Assembly: GCA_013002165.1 (NCBI GenBank)
Contig: JABDKO010000300.1
Coordinates: 1-44,761, forward strand
Origin: Rhodothermales bacterium
GTDB taxonomy: Bacteria > Bacteroidota > Rhodothermia > Rhodothermales > JABDKH01
Direction of reading: 5' to 3'
Length of the DNA: 44,761 nucleotides
Under the pieces are notes generated by a model, which had not been told where the DNA came from, did not search any database, and saw only the letters and a list, made by a program, of their open reading frames with translations. Positions 25,612-32,665 of this stretch are shown here, piece after piece. Each line of letters opens with the position of its first letter. The first letter of the stretch is position 1. Position numbers and translations under genes: made by a program.

Positions 25612-26724
25612 TTATAGTCGTGCGTAAAGATTCCCACCACAGTTCTGAATGCATCCGGCAAACTCCAGATTTAGCAAACTGTCCAGAGCCTGGCTAACGT
25701 TGCATCGGGCATCTTCGCAAATCTCGTCGAGATGCCTGGGAGTGTAGTCCAGCGCTTCCAGAACATTCTTGTCTGCCTGACTGATGGTTGGATTCAAAGT
25801 ACGGAATAGACCACTATCGATATGCCCCGGTCGGGCCGCCGGAATTAACTCCCCGAGAATATCCTCAGCTGTCAGCATCAATCTTGCAGTACCATCCTGT
25901 ATCAACTTGTTCGCCCCTTCTGACGCGGGTGACGTCACGGGACCCGGGATCGCCAAAACTTCCCTGTTCTGATCCAGCGCAAAGCGTGCAGTGATTAGGG
26001 CACCGCCCCGGACGTATGCCTCTGTTACAATGGTCGCGTGCGAGCTTCCACTTATCAGGCGATTTCGTTGGGGAAAGTTGGTTGCATCAGGTTCAGTCCC
26101 GAAAGGAAATGACGAAATCAGGCAGCCCTGCTCAACTATTTCTTTTGCCAGTCGGCGATGATTCCGTGGATAAATCTTATCAAGCCCGGAACCGAGGAAG
26201 GCCACGGTGCGCCCCCCTTGCAGGACAACCGTCTTGTGAGCTGCTGCATCAATTCCGTGCGCCAACCCGCTGACTACGGTGATTCCTCGTTCGGACAGGG
26301 CACCGGCGACCTTGCTTGTTACATGCCGACCATAGGACGACGGTTTTCGCGTTCCGACTATCGCCACGGGTGTTTGCCAGACAAACGAATCGGATTGTAT
26401 CATCCAGAGAAATGGTGGCGGGTCAAATATCTCACGGAGCAGGCCAGGATAGGTTCTGCTTTCAGATCGAACGAAATATGCACCGACACTGCTGGCCGCT
26501 TCGAACTGTCTTCTACAAGGTTCGAGCGACGAAAATCTTGTGATCGCTTTTGCGAGCTTAGCACCAATCCCGGGTATTCGTAAAAGATCTGATGCCGGGC
26601 GACCCAGCGTTGCATCCGCTGACCCGAACGCCTTCAGCAACAGCCGAATTTTGTGAGGACCAAGACCTCGAATTAGTGAGAGGCCAACGAGTGCATAATC
26701 TTCGGAGGATATTTCTTGCGCCAA
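25612..26724 (-). CDS. dprA: DNA-processing protein DprA
   Basis: 370 residues. DprA loads RecA on incoming single-stranded DNA during natural transformation. The Rossmann-like domain is clear: 'VAIVGTRKPSSYGRHVTSKVA', 'VSGLAHGIDAAAHKTVL'-like stretch, 'GRTVAFLGSGLDKIYPRNH', 'QRNRLISGSSHATIVTEA' and 'GALITARFALDQNREVLAIPG'. An N-terminal helix-hairpin-helix/SAM region ('LIRGLGPHKIRLLL') and a C-terminal winged helix ('LEALDYTPRHLDEICEDA') are present, so the protein is complete. The TTG start lies directly after the obgE TAG and in the same frame; no other start exists before the conserved region. Confidence 0.95.
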   Translation of the reverse strand: MAQEISSEDYALVGLSLIRGLGPHKIRLLLKAFGSADATLGRPASDLLRIPGIGAKLAKAITRFSSLEPCRRQFEAASSVGAYFVRSESRTYPGLLREIFDPPPFLWMIQSDSFVWQTPVAIVGTRKPSSYGRHVTSKVAGALSERGITVVSGLAHGIDAAAHKTVVLQGGRTVAFLGSGLDKIYPRNHRRLAKEIVEQGCLISSFPFGTEPDATNFPQRNRLISGSSHATIVTEAYVRGGALITARFALDQNREVLAIPGPVTSPASEGANKLIQDGTARLMLTAEDILGELIPAARPGHIDSGLFRTLNPTISQADKNVLEALDYTPRHLDEICEDARCNVSQALDSLLNLEFAGCIQNCGGNLYARL

Positions 26725-27738
26725 CTAGTACTCAGCCTCACGCTGAACCTTGACTGCATCCCAGAGATATGAAGTGAGTTGTTTCAGTCCTGTCCTTGCG
26801 ACCGAACTGATCCCGAAGACGCGGATGTCATCCGGTAATTGACTCCTTGCATCTTTCAACCATTCGTCCTGCTCGTCACGTTGGATCAAGTCCATTTTGG
26901 AGATGGCAACAACGTGGTGTTTGTTCGATAGTAGATTCGAAAATGATGACAATTCGTTTCTCAGAATACGGTACTCTGCACCGATATCCTCGGAAGTAAC
27001 CGGGATCAGGACGAGCAGGATGGCATTTCTCTCGATGTGTTTTAGAAAGCGATCACCCAATCCTTTTCCTTCGTGGGCACCTTCGATAATCCCGGGTATA
27101 TCTGCTACTACAAACGACTCATATTCTCCGATGGATACCACGCCAAGCGACGGCTCAAGTGTGGTGAACGGGTAGTCGGCTATTTTCGGCTTGGCGGCTG
27201 AGACCGACGCAACAAATGTGCTCTTGCCGGCATTCGGAAGGCCAACCAGTCCGACGTCTGCAAGAAGTTTAAGCTCAAGAGTAACGTTTATCTCTTCACC
27301 CGGCAGACCCGGCTGATGGTATGTAGGTGCCTGTCTCGTTGCCGACTTGAAGTGGGTGTTTCCCTTCCCGCCTTTTCCACCGGCAGCGAGAACCAGCTTC
27401 TGCCCCTCCTCGAGTATCTCTCCTATTACGCTGCCCGAATCGGTGTTGCGGGCGACCGTTCCAACCGGCACACTCAGCACAATGTCCTCTCCATCCTTAC
27501 CGGACTTCATCGCAGACGATCCGGCTTGCCCGTTATCGGCGAAATGGTGCCTGTTATACCGTAGGTCCAGTAATGTGTATAGTTGCTTATTTCCGACGAG
27601 TATCACCGAACCTCCTGCCCCGCCATCTCCACCGTCCGGTCCTCCTCGAGGTACGTACTTTTCACGGCGAAAGCTCGACGATCCTGGCCCGCCCTTGCCG
27701 CTTTTAACGGTAATTGTAACATAGTCGACAAACTTCAT
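26725..27738 (-). CDS. obgE: GTPase Obg/CgtA
   Basis: 337 residues. Ribosome-assembly GTPase. The glycine-rich Obg fold occupies residues about 2-158 ('GPGSSSFRREKYVPRGGPDGGDGGAGG' region, 'VLAAGGKGGKGNTHFKSA'), followed by the G domain: G1 'GLPNAGKST', switch I 'YPFTTLEPSLG', G3 'VVADIPGIIEGAHEGKGLG', G4 'SKMD', and G5 near 'FGISSVAR'. There is no C-terminal OCT domain, which is variable in the family. First gene of the minus-strand operon; its promoter should lie in the 137-base gap shared with the divergent rnhA. Confidence 0.96.
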   Translation of the reverse strand: MKFVDYVTITVKSGKGGPGSSSFRREKYVPRGGPDGGDGGAGGSVILVGNKQLYTLLDLRYNRHHFADNGQAGSSAMKSGKDGEDIVLSVPVGTVARNTDSGSVIGEILEEGQKLVLAAGGKGGKGNTHFKSATRQAPTYHQPGLPGEEINVTLELKLLADVGLVGLPNAGKSTFVASVSAAKPKIADYPFTTLEPSLGVVSIGEYESFVVADIPGIIEGAHEGKGLGDRFLKHIERNAILLVLIPVTSEDIGAEYRILRNELSSFSNLLSNKHHVVAISKMDLIQRDEQDEWLKDARSQLPDDIRVFGISSVARTGLKQLTSYLWDAVKVQREAEY

Positions 27739-27875
27739 TTGGTCTCAACTGAGTGGTAAACACATGATGGTGATATTCGTAGACTCGTTCAATCTTTTCA
27801 CCGTTACTTTAAACCTGTCTCTTCGAAACGCGTCGAAAAGGAAGTAGGTTACTCCCCCACCTATTTACTGATTGA

Positions 27876-28328
27876 TTGAAACAAGTTACAATTTATACAG
27901 ACGGCGCCTGTTCCGGCAATCCAGGTCCGGGAGGATGGGCTGCGATTCTTCGATTCGGCCAGCATGAGAAGGTAGTCTCTGGCGCTGATCCGCAAACGAC
28001 GAACAACAGAATGGAGTTAACGGCTGCACTCGAGGCGCTCAAGGCACTGAAAGAGCCCGTTAAAGCCAAAGTACATACCGATAGTGCATATCTGTCGCGG
28101 GCTTTCAATGATGGGTGGATTGATAACTGGCAGCGCAATGGCTGGCGTACGGCAAACAAAAAACCAGTCGAGAATCGAGATTTGTGGGAATCGCTTATTG
28201 AGGCAACTCAAAAACATGAGGTTGTCTGGATAAAAGTCAAGGGCCACGCGGACGATGAGATCAACAATCGAGTTGACCGGCTGGCAGTTGACGCAATGTG
28301 GACCGCTACAGAAAATTCGCCACGCTAG
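27876..28328 (+). CDS. rnhA: ribonuclease HI
   Basis: 150 residues. Cleaves the RNA strand of RNA-DNA hybrids. All four acidic metal ligands are present: Asp in 'YTDGACSGNPGPGGW', Glu in 'NNRMELTAALEAL', Asp in 'VHTDSAYL' and Asp in 'NNRVDRLA'; the His of the flexible loop is in 'VKGHADDE'. The start is TTG at 27876, forced because a TGA lies just upstream in frame and the family N-terminus 'KQVTIYTDGAC' follows immediately. The last four bases, CTAG, are shared with the stop of convergent yigZ. Confidence 0.96.
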   Translation: MKQVTIYTDGACSGNPGPGGWAAILRFGQHEKVVSGADPQTTNNRMELTAALEALKALKEPVKAKVHTDSAYLSRAFNDGWIDNWQRNGWRTANKKPVENRDLWESLIEATQKHEVVWIKVKGHADDEINNRVDRLAVDAMWTATENSPR

Positions 28329-28939
28329 TTCTGCAAAATGATAGCAATTTGTCCGCTTGTAGCATCCTCGATTTCTTTCACAAAGTCACCCTGCATCTGA
28401 GCGGGAAGGCTTACCGTGAGGTTTGTCGACTCACCGTACGCGCTCTTTACGGTGACCGCATTGAAGCGTGAGAGGACCGAATTCACAGCTGCGGTGTGCT
28501 CGTAAGCGAAGGTGAGGCCGACGCTTACACTGCGGACGGATTCTTCAATGCTGGCGTCGGTCAGGACCAGACGGGCAGCGGATCCGTAAGCGCGAATGAG
28601 GCCGCCGGTTCCTAGTTTCGTCCCACCGAAGTACCGAGTGACGACGACAATGATATCGGTCAGACCAAAACTATCAATCTGTCGAAGTATCGGTGGCCCC
28701 GCCGTTCCTCGAGGCTCGCCATCATCGTCGGTGCGGTACTCATCCATGGTTTGACCGAGGCGAAAAGCATAGCAGTTGTGTGTTGCGTCAGAATACGTCG
28801 ATCGGACCAGTGCGAGAATATCGTTGCAGTCCGCTTTTGTTGCTACCGGATGGGCCTCGGCTACGAATCGCGAGTTCTTGATACGGGTCTCAGCGTGTGA
28901 CGCAGAAATGATCCGGCGAATTGTATCGGACTGCGAGAT
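28325..28939 (-). CDS. yigZ: YigZ/IMPACT family protein with apparent non-canonical start
   Basis: The IMPACT/UPF0029 family core is clear: 'DDDGEPRGTAGPPIL', 'VVVTRYFGGTKLGTGGLIRAYG', then a DUF1949-like C-terminal domain. The first in-frame ATG (28747) is internal: upstream codons still encode the conserved family segment 'SDATHNCYAFRLGQT' and before it 'TRIKNSRFVAEAHPV'. The open frame runs back to a TGA at 28955-28957 with no ATG, GTG or TTG. A GAAGG sequence at the end of clpS is followed by CTA ATC ATC, so AUC at 28939 (spacing about six bases), giving 204 residues, the normal family length, is the best candidate; AUC 28942 or AUU codons downstream are alternatives. An error in the sequence or a decayed start cannot be excluded. 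Confidence 0.85.
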   Translation of the reverse strand: MSQSDTIRRIISASHAETRIKNSRFVAEAHPVATKADCNDILALVRSTYSDATHNCYAFRLGQTMDEYRTDDDGEPRGTAGPPILRQIDSFGLTDIIVVVTRYFGGTKLGTGGLIRAYGSAARLVLTDASIEESVRSVSVGLTFAYEHTAAVNSVLSRFNAVTVKSAYGESTNLTVSLPAQMQGDFVKEIEDATSGQIAIILQN

Positions 28940-28941
28940 GA

Positions 28942-29295
28942 TTAGCCTTCGATTTCAGTTATCAGCTGTATCTCCCTCAAGACGGCCTGTACCCGAAAAC
29001 ATTCCTCGAATTTCCCCTCGTACGCCAGCGCCTTGCCTTTGGTGTGTACCGTCCACGCAATCTGTTCTGCATGCTGTGATGAACACCCTGTCGCTTTCAT
29101 AAGCTGATTGATAACATCATCGAATGTGTGCACCGCGTCATTGAACAAGATCACACGCCAGGGATTATTGATCGACGTACCATCATCCTCCTCAACGAGG
29201 GTTTCTACTTCGGTCTGTGTATCGGCTTCCGGGACCGCAGACAGTTGAGGCCACGAATAGTACAGGCGTGTATAAGCGTTAATTTGAAGCGACAT
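28942..29295 (-). CDS. clpS: ATP-dependent Clp protease adaptor ClpS
   Basis: 117 residues from ATG 29295; an earlier ATG at 29340 would add 15 residues of no obvious family similarity. ClpS delivers N-degron substrates to ClpAP/ClpCP. The conserved core is residues about 48-117: 'WRVILFNDAVHTFDDVINQL' holds the substrate-pocket Asn-Asp and 'HAEQIAWTVHTKGKALAYEG' the second signature. An acidic N-terminal tail ('VETLVEEDDGTS') precedes it, as is usual for the flexible ClpS arm. It is in the psd-pssA-purS-clpS-yigZ run, and its end carries the likely ribosome-binding site of yigZ. Confidence 0.93.
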   Translation of the reverse strand: MSLQINAYTRLYYSWPQLSAVPEADTQTEVETLVEEDDGTSINNPWRVILFNDAVHTFDDVINQLMKATGCSSQHAEQIAWTVHTKGKALAYEGKFEECFRVQAVLREIQLITEIEG

Positions 29296-29378
29296 AAACG
29301 GGGTCTTACTAAAATATTTGTTTACTTGCCAATGAAACATCTATTGGCGCTTCACCAGGGAATGGCAGTAACTTGCTA

Positions 29379-29403
29379 CCGGGGCGGAGGTTGGTGGCCC
29401 CGG
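29379..29403 (-). other. GC-rich hairpin between purS and clpS
   Basis: CCGGGGC (29379-29385) and GCCCCGG (29397-29403) form a 7-bp stem with an 11-base loop. No T-run follows on the minus strand, so it is not a classic terminator. It may slow RNases or give partial termination between purS and clpS. Confidence 0.4.
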
Positions 29404-29409
29404 CCGGAT

Positions 29410-29673
29410 TTAGACTTTCGATTCGTCCATCTTCGTTAGAACGATAGAATAGTTTTCCATCACTTCGTTCGCGACCAGTTTCCTGCACGCTGCTTCTGCA
29501 ATATCATGGGCCGCATCCTTCGTCGCCGCATCAATGTGCATCTCAATTAGCTTGCCAATCCGGACTTCTTCTACGGCTGTGTAGCCAAGATTGTGGAGCG
29601 CATGGCGCGTTGCCTTCCCCTGGGGGTCAAGGATTGACGGACGAAGTGTGACCTCTATTTTGGCTCTGTACAT
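29410..29673 (-). CDS. purS: phosphoribosylformylglycinamidine synthase subunit PurS
   Basis: 87 residues, the standard PurS size. PurS bridges the glutaminase PurQ and the small PurL in the fourth step of purine synthesis (FGAR to FGAM). Family features: 'AKIEVTLRPSILDPQGKATRHAL' at the start (in parts), 'LGYTAVEEVRIGKLIEM' and 'ACRKLVANEVMENYSI'. Its presence implies a separate PurQ/small PurL arrangement and not the fused large PurL, but neither gene is in the window. The gene follows pssA by 21 bases and is likely cotranscribed. Confidence 0.94.
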   Translation of the reverse strand: MYRAKIEVTLRPSILDPQGKATRHALHNLGYTAVEEVRIGKLIEMHIDAATKDAAHDIAEAACRKLVANEVMENYSIVLTKMDESKV

Positions 29674-29694
29674 CGGGCGAAGTAAATCTTTTTG

Positions 29695-30549
29695 TTAGCT
29701 AATCTCCGTCGAACCGTTGTGGTCTGGCGGATCTGAAATATTATGTAGTAACGAGTAGACGGCTCTGACAATTCCATGCAACAGGTATGCGACAAGGCAT
29801 ACCAACAATCCGATCTGCTGCAACGTTACGAGTAATACCACAGCAACTAAATAGGCTATAGCCTTGTTTCGGTTCGCCCTGAGGAAAGCCGGCGTTGGCT
29901 TTGGAAGAGCATCGAATTCGATAGTTGACACCATTAGTCCGGATAGAACGACCACGATCGGCACGAGCAATGTGATATTGTTTGGGCTGTATTGACTGAA
30001 CCATTCAGCGTTATTGAAATTAAGTACAAGGGCCACAACGGTTGCCGCCATTACCGGGATCGGTAATCCTTCAAAATAGTCCTGCTTCACTCCATCGAAA
30101 TCGACATTGTACCGCGCTAGTCGAACCGCTCCGCAGATGGTGGGGAGGGACGCTGCGATCAGTCCAAGCATCCCAAAACCCTTCAGGGCAAACACATATA
30201 TCAAAAAGGAAGGAGCCACTCCAAAAGAAACGATGTCGCTAAGTGAATCCAGTTCGACACCGAAACGGCTCTGCGAATTCGTCAGGCGGGCCATCATTCC
30301 GTCCATGGCATCGAAAAACCCGGCCAGTACTATTAGCCAGCACGCCTGCTCGAACCTGTTTTCCAGAATCTGCGTGATTGCCAGAAACCCACAGAAAAGG
30401 TTCATTATGGTGAAGAACGACGGCACCGCCGATTGCGGCATCGGTGCTTTCCCTCGAACCTCCCGTGAGGCATTGTATGCAGCGAGACGTGAGCGCAATC
30501 GCCTCTGTTTTCGTCCAGCTTTGAACTTGCGTTGTTCTTGATGCTCCAT
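29695..30549 (-). CDS. pssA: CDP-diacylglycerol-serine O-phosphatidyltransferase
   Basis: 284 residues with about seven membrane segments. Makes phosphatidylserine from CDP-diacylglycerol and serine in the cytoplasmic membrane. The CDP-alcohol phosphotransferase signature DGxxAR(8)GxxxDxxxD is visible from Asp80 to Asp105 ('DAMDGMMARL' then 'FGVELDSLSD'). 'AVPSFFTIMNLFCGFLAI' at 41-58 is the PssA-type first membrane helix. A basic N-terminal tail of about 35 residues precedes it. The product is the substrate of the adjacent upstream psd, so the pair makes phosphatidylethanolamine. The 9-base gap to psd supports one operon. Confidence 0.95.
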   Translation of the reverse strand: MEHQEQRKFKAGRKQRRLRSRLAAYNASREVRGKAPMPQSAVPSFFTIMNLFCGFLAITQILENRFEQACWLIVLAGFFDAMDGMMARLTNSQSRFGVELDSLSDIVSFGVAPSFLIYVFALKGFGMLGLIAASLPTICGAVRLARYNVDFDGVKQDYFEGLPIPVMAATVVALVLNFNNAEWFSQYSPNNITLLVPIVVVLSGLMVSTIEFDALPKPTPAFLRANRNKAIAYLVAVVLLVTLQQIGLLVCLVAYLLHGIVRAVYSLLHNISDPPDHNGSTEIS

Positions 30550-30558
30550 CGTCAGATC

Positions 30559-31224
30559 CTAGTCATTCATACGATCCATTGACCCGAGAATCGACTCACC
30601 TGCTACCACCCTGTCTCCCGGCGACACACGTATCTCCGTGGCAGGCGGCACGAGGACATCCATTCGGGAACCGAACTTGACGATTCCAAACCGATCCCCC
30701 GCCGTGACCTCGTCACCTTCTTTGAGATGAAAAACGATCCGGCGAGCGACAGCACCTGCGATCTGCTTGAACATGACTCGCTGACCGCTGACATGACGAA
30801 CTCCGATTTCAGAGCGCTCATTCTTTTCGCTCGCTTTTTCATGCCAGGCAACGAGGTATTCGCCCGGGACATAACGTACTGACTCAATAATTCCTGAAAC
30901 CGGGACCCTGTTGACGTGAACATTCAACGGCGACAGAAAAATAGAAATTCTCCGCGCCGGTCCGTTGAGGTATAACGATTCGTGTTCTACGTCGACGATC
31001 TCTATCACCTTGCCGTCCGCCGGTGCAAGAAGTAAAGTACCGTCATCCACTGGACTTGTACGGGCCGGATCTCGGAAAAAATATAGAGTGAAAATCACCA
31101 GCGCCAGCGCGATAACTGCCAGAGGCAATCGAGCGATTCCCCCTATCCAAAACCCGACCGCCGTCAACACGAGTGCAACGGCAGTGACGGTTACTATTAT
31201 TCCGTATCCTTCAGGTGCAAGCAA
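30559..31224 (-). CDS. psd: phosphatidylserine decarboxylase proenzyme, short (archaeal-type) form
   Basis: 221 residues if translation begins at TTG 31224, where the family N-terminus 'LLAPEGYG' starts. The open frame extends to an ATG at 31410, but that would add 62 non-family residues and overlap the divergent mtaB by 71 bases, so I prefer the shorter form. Decarboxylates phosphatidylserine to phosphatidylethanolamine using a pyruvoyl group made by self-cleavage. Visible: two hydrophobic segments, 'LNVHVNRVPVSG' (conserved His) and 'VKFGSRMDVLVP', whose Gly-Ser is the expected cleavage site of the short Psd class. First gene of the psd-pssA operon. Confidence 0.9.
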   Translation of the reverse strand: MLAPEGYGIIVTVTAVALVLTAVGFWIGGIARLPLAVIALALVIFTLYFFRDPARTSPVDDGTLLLAPADGKVIEIVDVEHESLYLNGPARRISIFLSPLNVHVNRVPVSGIIESVRYVPGEYLVAWHEKASEKNERSEIGVRHVSGQRVMFKQIAGAVARRIVFHLKEGDEVTAGDRFGIVKFGSRMDVLVPPATEIRVSPGDRVVAGESILGSMDRMND

Positions 31225-31339
31225 TGGATTCGCTGAGTGCTCTGGATTTGGGAAATCAGACGGTGAATTCGGGAATCGTTGAAACTCAAAAGATACGCCA
31301 TTCGTTGCAATCCATTCGTCAAAAACCTGTTCAGTAATC

Positions 31340-32665
31340 GTGCCGTCAGTTTCTTTCCATACGCTTGGCTGCAAACTCAATTTCACCGAAACGAGTACTA
31401 TTGGCCGCACTTTTCAGACCCGGGGATACGATATCGTACCTTTTGGGAGCTGTTCTGATGTCGTTGTAATAAATACGTGCACAGTAACTGAAGAGGCAAA
31501 TCGCAAATGCCGCCAGACCGTTCGTCGAGCGATCCGGAAAAACCCGAACGCATACGTAATTGTAACGGGCTGCTACGCTCAACTCAAACCGTTGGAGCTT
31601 TCCGCGATTGACGGTGTCGATCTGGTCCTTGGTTCAAATGACAAGTTTGAGCTTTTCACCCTGGCATCGACATTCGAAAAATCTGAATCCACACAGGTGC
31701 ACGTTTCGTGCATCGACGGTACGCTTGAATTCAAGTCGTCACACTCGGGTGACAGCAGGACGCGCACCTTCCTGAAGGTACAGGATGGCTGCGACTATTC
31801 ATGCTCATTCTGTACCATTCCCAAAGCTCGCGGGCGTAGTCGATCAACAACCGTATCCGATATTCTGGAACAGGTCCATTTACTCTCGGCTAGCGGTACC
31901 CGCGAAGTCGTTTTGAGTGGAGTCAACATAGGTTTGTTCGGCCAGGACAAAGGAGAGTCACTACTCGAATTGGTTGTCGCTCTTGAGAACTTTACGGAGA
32001 TTCCCCGTTTTCGAATCTCATCGATCGAGCCCAACCTTGTAACCGATGAGCTGATAGAATTTATTGCGTCCGCGGTTCGATTCGTACCTCACTTTCATAT
32101 GCCGTTGCAGAGCGGGGATGACGCGATACTTGGATTAATGCGCCGCAGGTACCGTCGCGATCGATACGCCGATCGAGTCGCCCGTATCAAGAGATTAATG
32201 CCCGAGGCGTGTATCGGCACCGACGTAATCGTTGGTTTTCCAGGCGAAACGGATGAACATTTTCGAAACACCGTAGCATTCCTCGAGGACCTTCCAGTTT
32301 CGTACCTCCACGCATTCACGTATTCGGAACGACCAGGTACTCTGGCGGCTGAGGAACTGTCGACTGCCGGCGGTATCGTACCCAAAGAAATCAGATCCCA
32401 CAGAAATCGCGTACTGCGAGGACTGTCCGAGAAAAAGCGAGCCGGGTTTTACCGTGAACAGATCGGTACAACACGGACCGTCGTCTGGGAGTCGACTAGA
32501 GATGACACGATTTCAGGATTTACTGACAACTATGTCCGTGTCGAGAGGTCGTCACACACAGCAGTTCCGGGACAGGTCGAGTCAGTAGTTCTCGAATCAC
32601 TGACTGACCGCGGTACTGTTGAAGTACGTGATGCTCTCCAGTTGCCAGTAATTGCTATAATCTAG
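31340..32665 (+). CDS. mtaB: tRNA (N6-threonylcarbamoyladenosine-37-C2)-methylthiotransferase MtaB
   Basis: 441 residues, GTG start at 31340 directly before the family N-terminus '[16 protein letters not shown]'. Radical-SAM enzyme adding a methylthio group to t6A37 of tRNAs. N-terminal UPF0004 domain with cluster cysteines Cys11, Cys47 and Cys78; radical-SAM CxxxCxxC at Cys151, Cys155 and Cys158 ('[17 protein letters not shown]'); a C-terminal TRAM-like RNA-binding part ('FTDNYVRVE'). 'LGCKLN' and 'RGRSRS' favour MtaB over MiaB or RimO. It is divergent from psd and ends by sharing CTAG with the convergent carB stop. Confidence 0.94.
   Translation: MPSVSFHTLGCKLNFTETSTIGRTFQTRGYDIVPFGSCSDVVVINTCTVTEEANRKCRQTVRRAIRKNPNAYVIVTGCYAQLKPLELSAIDGVDLVLGSNDKFELFTLASTFEKSESTQVHVSCIDGTLEFKSSHSGDSRTRTFLKVQDGCDYSCSFCTIPKARGRSRSTTVSDILEQVHLLSASGTREVVLSGVNIGLFGQDKGESLLELVVALENFTEIPRFRISSIEPNLVTDELIEFIASAVRFVPHFHMPLQSGDDAILGLMRRRYRRDRYADRVARIKRLMPEACIGTDVIVGFPGETDEHFRNTVAFLEDLPVSYLHAFTYSERPGTLAAEELSTAGGIVPKEIRSHRNRVLRGLSEKKRAGFYREQIGTTRTVVWESTRDDTISGFTDNYVRVERSSHTAVPGQVESVVLESLTDRGTVEVRDALQLPVIAII

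Noticed and set aside
31225-31410. N-terminal extension of psd to ATG 31410
   Set aside because: The extra 62 residues do not resemble the short Psd family and would overlap divergent mtaB by 71 bases; a TTG at 31224 fits better, although it is not proven.
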